Shown here: positions 60,328 through 64,000 of the stretch, in pieces
How the letters are laid out: every line of letters begins with the position of its first letter
Numbering within the stretch: the stretch's first letter is position 1
Source: Streptomyces atratus
GTDB lineage: Bacteria; Actinomycetota; Actinomycetes; Streptomycetales; Streptomycetaceae
Length of the DNA stretch: 64,000 bases
NCBI RefSeq assembly: GCF_900119365.1
Contig: NZ_FPJO01000008.1
Location: 62,001-126,000 of the forward strand
Direction of reading: 5' to 3'
Made by a program: the position numbers and the translations under genes
Notes under the pieces: generated by a model
Databases searched by the model: none
What the model saw: only the letters and a program-made list of their open reading frames with translations
Told to the model about the DNA's origin: nothing

Positions 60328-61128
60328 TTGTCCAGGGATGCCCGGTGGAACGCGCTGCTGGAGCTTGTCGGTAAGAACGGCCGGGTGGACGTCGAGGACG
60401 CCGCCACCACGCTGGACGTCTCGGCCGCGACCATCCGCCGTGACCTGGATCAGCTCGCCGAGCAGCAGCTGCTCACCCGCACCCGAGGCGGCGCGGTGGC
60501 GCACGGCGTCAGCTACGAACTGGCCCTGCGCTACAAGACCGGGCGCCACGCCCCGGAGAAGCAGGCCATCGGCCGCGCGGTCTCCGAACTGGTGGCGGTC
60601 GGCGAAGTGGTGGGACTGACCGGCGGCACGACACTGACCGAGGTGGCCCGTTCGCTGGCGGTGCGCTCCGACGTCGTCGGCGACAGCGCGGCCCACATGG
60701 GCGGCCAGCCGACCCTGACCGTGGTCACCAACGCCCTCAACATCGCCAACGAGCTGGTGATCCGGCCGCAGATCAAGATCGTGGTGACCGGCGGAGTGGC
60801 CAGGCCGCAGTCGTACGAGCTGACCGGCCCGCTGGCCAGCGGGGTGCTGGGCGAGATCACGCTGGATGTCGCCGTGCTGGGCGTCAACGCCATCGACACC
60901 GAGCGCGGTGCGTACGTCCACCACGAGGGCGAGGCCAGCATCAACCGCCTGCTCGCCCAGCAGGCGCAACGGGTGGTCGTGGCCGCCGACTCCTCGAAGA
61001 TCGGCAAGCGGGCCTTCGCCCGGGTCTGCGATCTGGGGCAGGTCGACTTCCTGGTCACCGACAAGGGGATCACGCCCGAGGCGACCGCCCGCTTCACGGA
61101 GGCCGGCGTCACCGTCATCGCCGTGTGA
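60328..61128 (+). CDS. DeoR/GlpR-family transcriptional regulator
   Basis: 266 residues from a TTG with AAGGAG 7 nt upstream. The HTH lies at the N-terminus (RWNALLELVGKNGRVDVEDA and LDVSAATIRRDLDQLAEQQL), followed by the DeoR sensor domain with GLTGGTTLTEVARSL, VVTNALNIANEL, GGVARPQSYELTG and the Asp/Ser site VVAADSSKIGKRAFARV. It represses sugar-phosphate genes and responds to a phosphorylated sugar. Its neighbours suggest an amino-sugar phosphate. Confidence 0.92.
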   Translation: MSRDARWNALLELVGKNGRVDVEDAATTLDVSAATIRRDLDQLAEQQLLTRTRGGAVAHGVSYELALRYKTGRHAPEKQAIGRAVSELVAVGEVVGLTGGTTLTEVARSLAVRSDVVGDSAAHMGGQPTLTVVTNALNIANELVIRPQIKIVVTGGVARPQSYELTGPLASGVLGEITLDVAVLGVNAIDTERGAYVHHEGEASINRLLAQQAQRVVVAADSSKIGKRAFARVCDLGQVDFLVTDKGITPEATARFTEAGVTVIAV

Positions 61129-61675
61129 GGTGACCCGGTGCGTCCCCGGCGAGGTCGTTGGGCGCGGGGCGCTGTCCACCGCTGATCGGCCTTCCGCGGC
61201 CCGTTCACAGCTGGTGTCCGAGAAGGCTGCGTCCTGTGCCCGGCAACACGCGGTCGAGTACGAAGGCGCATCCCGGACCGCGATCAAGCGGCTGAGAAGG
61301 TTCGGTGATTGTCGTCGAACCCCTGTTGCGTCCTCCCTGCTCCTTTCCCGTGCCCTCCGTGCCCGTGCCCTGCCTCTGACGCTCGATCACGGGTTGCGGC
61401 GCGGCCGAAACGAACGTCCCAGACTGTTCAATGTCCTTAAATGTTTGTTAGCCGTGTTAAATGAACAACTCTTGCCATCTGGATGCATGTCGTGAACCAT
61501 GTGGCTGTCACCGCGAGGGAGCAACGGTCGCACGGTCACCGCTGCGTTCGCCCTCCTGGCCGCCGGCCCCGAGTACATGATGCGCGCCGAGTCCGAGGTC
61601 TCGCTCGCCGGCAAGCAGCCGCGCATCAGTGTTCTCCGCCCGCACCACCCGCACGCACAGACAGAAGAGACCCCC
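61129..61675 (+). other. Gene-poor stretch with an AT-rich patch
   Basis: About 550 bp without a convincing gene. From about 61425 to 61500 the sequence is unusually AT-rich for this genome, with TTAAATGTTTGTTAG, then TTAAATGAACAA, and a dyad of TGTTCA (61427-61432) with TGAACA about 30 bp later. This looks like a regulated promoter for the gene that begins at 61676. The rest is not recognised. Confidence 0.35.
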
Positions 61676-62035
61676 GTGTCAGACCTGCGACTCGGCGTCA
61701 TCGGGCTCGGCCTGCGCCGTTCCATCGCGACCTCCGCCCACCACCCCGGACAGGGTTCGGCGATCACCGCCGGATACCGCGCCGAGGCCGACATCGCCTA
61801 CCGGCTGCCGGAGGCCAAGGGCTCGCACGGCGGCGGGGACAGCCGGATCATGGAGGAGTTCTGCCGGTTCGTGCGCGACGGGGGCGTCACCGACACCTCG
61901 CCGGTCGCCGCCCGGATGAGCGTCGCCGCCGGTGTGCTCGCGACCCGTTCCCTGCGTGAGGGCGGTGCGCCCTTCGAGGTGCCGGCCCTCGACCCGGAGC
62001 TGATCGCCTACTTCGAGGGCGGCCAGGTCCGCTAG
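61676..62035 (+). pseudogene. Gfo/Idh/MocA oxidoreductase with large internal deletion
   Basis: 119 codons from a GTG with AGAAGAGA upstream. The first 30 residues, LRLGVIGLGLRRSIATSAHH, are a normal Rossmann start (GxGxxR variant). The rest, EADIAYRLPEAKGSHGGGDS, FCRFVRDGGVTDTSPVAARM and YFESG-like YFEGGQVR, is a normal C-terminal end of the same family. About 250-280 residues between them, including the catalytic DKP motif and His, are missing with the frame kept. The product cannot be a working oxidoreductase. It may be a remnant or still be translated. Confidence 0.7.
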
Positions 62036-62067
62036 GGGCGGTCCGGCGGCCGGTACGACGCTCGGGA

Positions 62068-62109
62068 GACCTCCGGGGGCAGTGCCTTCCGGCACTGTCC
62101 CCGGAGGTC
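62068..62109 (+). terminator. 19-bp hairpin terminator
   Basis: GACCTCCGGGGGCAGTGCC pairs with GGCACTGTCCCCGGAGGTC (one wobble) around the loop TTCC, beginning 33 bp after the deleted oxidoreductase gene. The remaining 270 bp to the next start hold no gene. Confidence 0.88.
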
Positions 62110-62380
62110 CCTGTGCGACTATTTTCGGCCATGCTCGGTGGGTAATCGGCTCTTTCCGGTTTGGTGGCCGCTCGACGGGTGCTTGGTGCGACGCGTGTCG
62201 CCGACGGGTGAATTGGGGAGAGTTGTCCGGAAGGTGGCAGGTGGGGATGGGGTGCGCCGGTCTCGCAGGGTCACCACGCCCTCGTCGTCGGGGCGTGCGA
62301 GCGATCATTTTGCGCCAATAGGATCTCGGGGTGGCCGAGCTCGAACGCGTGGCCGGAATTCGGTCGGCATAATCGCGTCC

Positions 62381-63382
62381 ATGTCGATCACGGGTGGAGA
62401 CGTCGTTGACCTGGGGCGGGGCCTCTACGCATGGCTCCCGCCGAAACGGGGCTGGGGGCTGGCCAACTGCGGTCTGCTCGTCTCGCCCCGCGGCGCGCTC
62501 TGGATCGACACCCCGTACGACGCCGTGCTGGCCGGCCAGTTCCTGACCGAGTCCACCAAGCGGCTGCCCGACGGCGTCGGCATCGACCGGGTGATCGTCA
62601 CCCATGCGAACGGGGACCACTTCTGGGGCGCGGGCGTGCTCCCGGACGCGGAGATCATCGCCACCCGCGAGGCCCGCGAGCACATCCACTACGAACCCAC
62701 GCCGAAGCAGCAGCACGCGCTCGTCGCCACAGGCGATCCGGCCACCCCGCTCGGTGGCTATCTCGCCCGGCACTTCGGCCCCTTCGACTGGTCGCAGACC
62801 GAACCGGTGGTGCCGACCACCTACTTCACCGGCGAGCTCGAACTGACGCTGGGGGAGTACCCGGTCCAGATCTCCGCGCTGCCGTCCGCGCACACCACCG
62901 GCGACCTGATGGTCCATCTGCCCGCGCAGGGCGCCGTCTTCACCGGGGACATCATCTTCTCCTCCACCCCGGAGCAGCCGGGCGACCACCCGGTCCACTG
63001 GGCGGGCCCGCTGAGCAACCTGATCGCGGCCTGCGAACGGGTGCTGGCCACCGGCGCCGAGACCGTCGTCCCGGGACACGGCCCGCTCCTCGACCGGGCC
63101 GGGGTCCGCGACCACATCGTGTACCTGGAGTACGTACGTGAGCGCGCCCACGCCTTCCACACGGCGGGGATTCCCGCCGTCGAGGCCGCCCGCCGGGTCA
63201 TCGGCGAGGGGCGGTACCCGGAACTGGGCCTTCCCGAACGGCTGGTGGTGACCATCGGCAGCGAGTACCGGCAGCTCGACGGCTCCGAACTGCCCGGCGT
63301 GCTCCAGGTGATGACCGAGGTCGCCGTGGTCGCTCGAGAACTGGAGGGGCCGCATGAGCCGGCCCGCCCCGCGGAGCAGTAG
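62381..63382 (+). CDS. Metallo-beta-lactamase-fold hydrolase
   Basis: 333 residues from an ATG; CATAAT ends 7 nt upstream, suggesting a leaderless transcript. Metal site: THANGDHFWG (HxNxDH, where the second His of the usual HxHxDH is Asn), His in LPSAHTTGDLM, Asp in VFTGDIIF and His in VVPGHGPLL. The HxNxDH variant occurs in a known subgroup of MBL hydrolases. Cytoplasmic; substrate unknown. Confidence 0.87.
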   Translation: MSITGGDVVDLGRGLYAWLPPKRGWGLANCGLLVSPRGALWIDTPYDAVLAGQFLTESTKRLPDGVGIDRVIVTHANGDHFWGAGVLPDAEIIATREAREHIHYEPTPKQQHALVATGDPATPLGGYLARHFGPFDWSQTEPVVPTTYFTGELELTLGEYPVQISALPSAHTTGDLMVHLPAQGAVFTGDIIFSSTPEQPGDHPVHWAGPLSNLIAACERVLATGAETVVPGHGPLLDRAGVRDHIVYLEYVRERAHAFHTAGIPAVEAARRVIGEGRYPELGLPERLVVTIGSEYRQLDGSELPGVLQVMTEVAVVARELEGPHEPARPAEQ

Positions 63383-63444
63383 GCGGGGCTTGTGCCGCCG
63401 CTTCGGCCGGAAGACCGATCCGACAACAGAAACGCGGTGACGGC

Positions 63445-64000
63445 ATGGGATGGATAGTGGCGGTGATCGCCGTCGCCGCTGCCGTGGCGGCAGCGGTCCG
63501 CGCACAGAACTCGGCGCGCGCCGAGAACATCGCCCTGGCCCGCGCCGAGCTGGCCGAACGGCAGTCGAAGGCCGCCGCCGCCCGTACCGCGGCCCTCACC
63601 GACGAGATCCGCCAGCTGGCCCGCAACCGGATACCCGCCGCCGCGCTCGCCCTCTCCCACCCCACCGCCAAGGTCCCCGGACTGCGCGAGGCGGCCGAGG
63701 TCGACGGCGATTCCGCGCGCCTGCTCACCGAGGCGGTGCAGGCCGCCCGCAAGGCCGTCGTCGAGGAGCGCGGGCGTGTCGACGCGGCCGCCCGCGCGGC
63801 GATGCGCGGCACCTCCGCCAAGATCCAGTCCCTGCTCAACCAGTCCCAGCAGCTGCTGCACGAGCTCCAGCACGAGTACGACGACCCGCGGATCCTGCAA
63901 CTCGACTTCCGCAACGAGCTGGCGCTGCGACGCACCCAGGCCACCGCGGTCCTCTGCGACGCCTGGCCCGGCCTCGCCCGCCAGAACTCGCCGCTCGTCG
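63445..64000 (+). CDS. Membrane-anchored sensor-kinase-like ATPase, partial
   Basis: Starts at ATG 63445 and runs off the window. One N-terminal helix (GWIVAVIAVAAAVAAAVRAQ) is followed by a long charged, Ala-rich coiled-coil-like region and a segment HELQHEYDDPRILQLDFRNELALRRTQ. The D-P-x-x-L-x-x-L-x-x-x-D-H-like dimerisation segment resembles that of Streptomyces nitrate-sensor-like or Cvn-type histidine kinases, whose His here would be in the DFRNELALRR region. The HATPase part lies beyond the window, so the call is provisional. Confidence 0.6.
   Translation, partial: MGWIVAVIAVAAAVAAAVRAQNSARAENIALARAELAERQSKAAAARTAALTDEIRQLARNRIPAAALALSHPTAKVPGLREAAEVDGDSARLLTEAVQAARKAVVEERGRVDAAARAAMRGTSAKIQSLLNQSQQLLHELQHEYDDPRILQLDFRNELALRRTQATAVLCDAWPGLARQNSPLV

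Overview
The window is a stretch of high-GC actinobacterial chromosome, almost certainly Streptomyces. The signs are very strong GC bias at third codon positions, many GTG/TTG starts, TAnnnT hexamers 6-8 nt before start codons (leaderless promoters), WhiJ-like HTH/DUF397/anti-sigma cassettes, and the conserved actinobacterial order DUF3093 - thioesterase - dut - DUF3710 - OB-fold - DUF3159 - ceoC - ceoB. No tRNA, rRNA, insertion sequence, integrase or CRISPR array was seen.

Layout. (1) 0-17 kb, core: the dut/ceoBC neighbourhood is split between DUF3710 and the OB-fold gene by a potassium module. That module holds kdpFABC preceded by a 27-codon membrane ORF, two secreted peptidases (M1, M28), an orphan ABC ATPase and the kdpDE two-component system. 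The TrkA-type K+ regulators lie just beyond, so most of this region concerns potassium. (2) 17-22.6 kb: a GntR regulator with the ACC deaminase gene acdS, an APC-type permease and a TrmA/RumA-type RNA uracil methyltransferase. (3) 22.6-24.4 kb: a gene-poor transition with a small secreted protein and an ankyrin protein. (4) 24.4-54.1 kb: an accessory island dominated by putative anti-phage/anti-plasmid genes. (5) 54.1-64 kb: mostly metabolic genes (Gfo/Idh/MocA oxidoreductases, a phosphopantetheinyl transferase, a DmpA-like peptidase, a BAAT-type hydrolase, a SIS protein with a DeoR regulator, a metallo-beta-lactamase-fold hydrolase).

The island is the main point of interest. On the minus strand a Ser/Thr kinase gene is followed by a DrmD-like SNF2 helicase and a DrmMI-like adenine methyltransferase, the hallmark pair of class 1 DISARM. 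The expected drmA-drmB-drmC genes do not follow. Elsewhere in the island lie a 2273-residue DEAD helicase + DUF1998 protein with a C-terminal Vsr/DUF559-like nuclease (domain order like a DrmA-DrmB fusion or DruE), and a divergent SF1 helicase with a C-terminal phospholipase-D nuclease and zinc ribbon, where DISARM would have DrmC. A UvrD-type helicase with a RelE/ParE-like N-terminus is translationally coupled to the giant helicase. So the DISARM set of activities is present, but dispersed and re-fused. Between these blocks lies a second candidate module (DUF262 nuclease, OLD/DUF3696-type ATPase, unknown protein), a membrane protein and a WhiJ-like cassette. A frameshifted Wadjet type II JetA (DUF2397) remnant marks the right edge.

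Smaller points of interest are an 11-bp triple direct repeat before kdpF, a 20-bp duplication at the kdpD/kdpE junction that creates two overlapping 7-codon reading frames, and a Gfo/Idh gene reduced to its two ends by an in-frame internal deletion.
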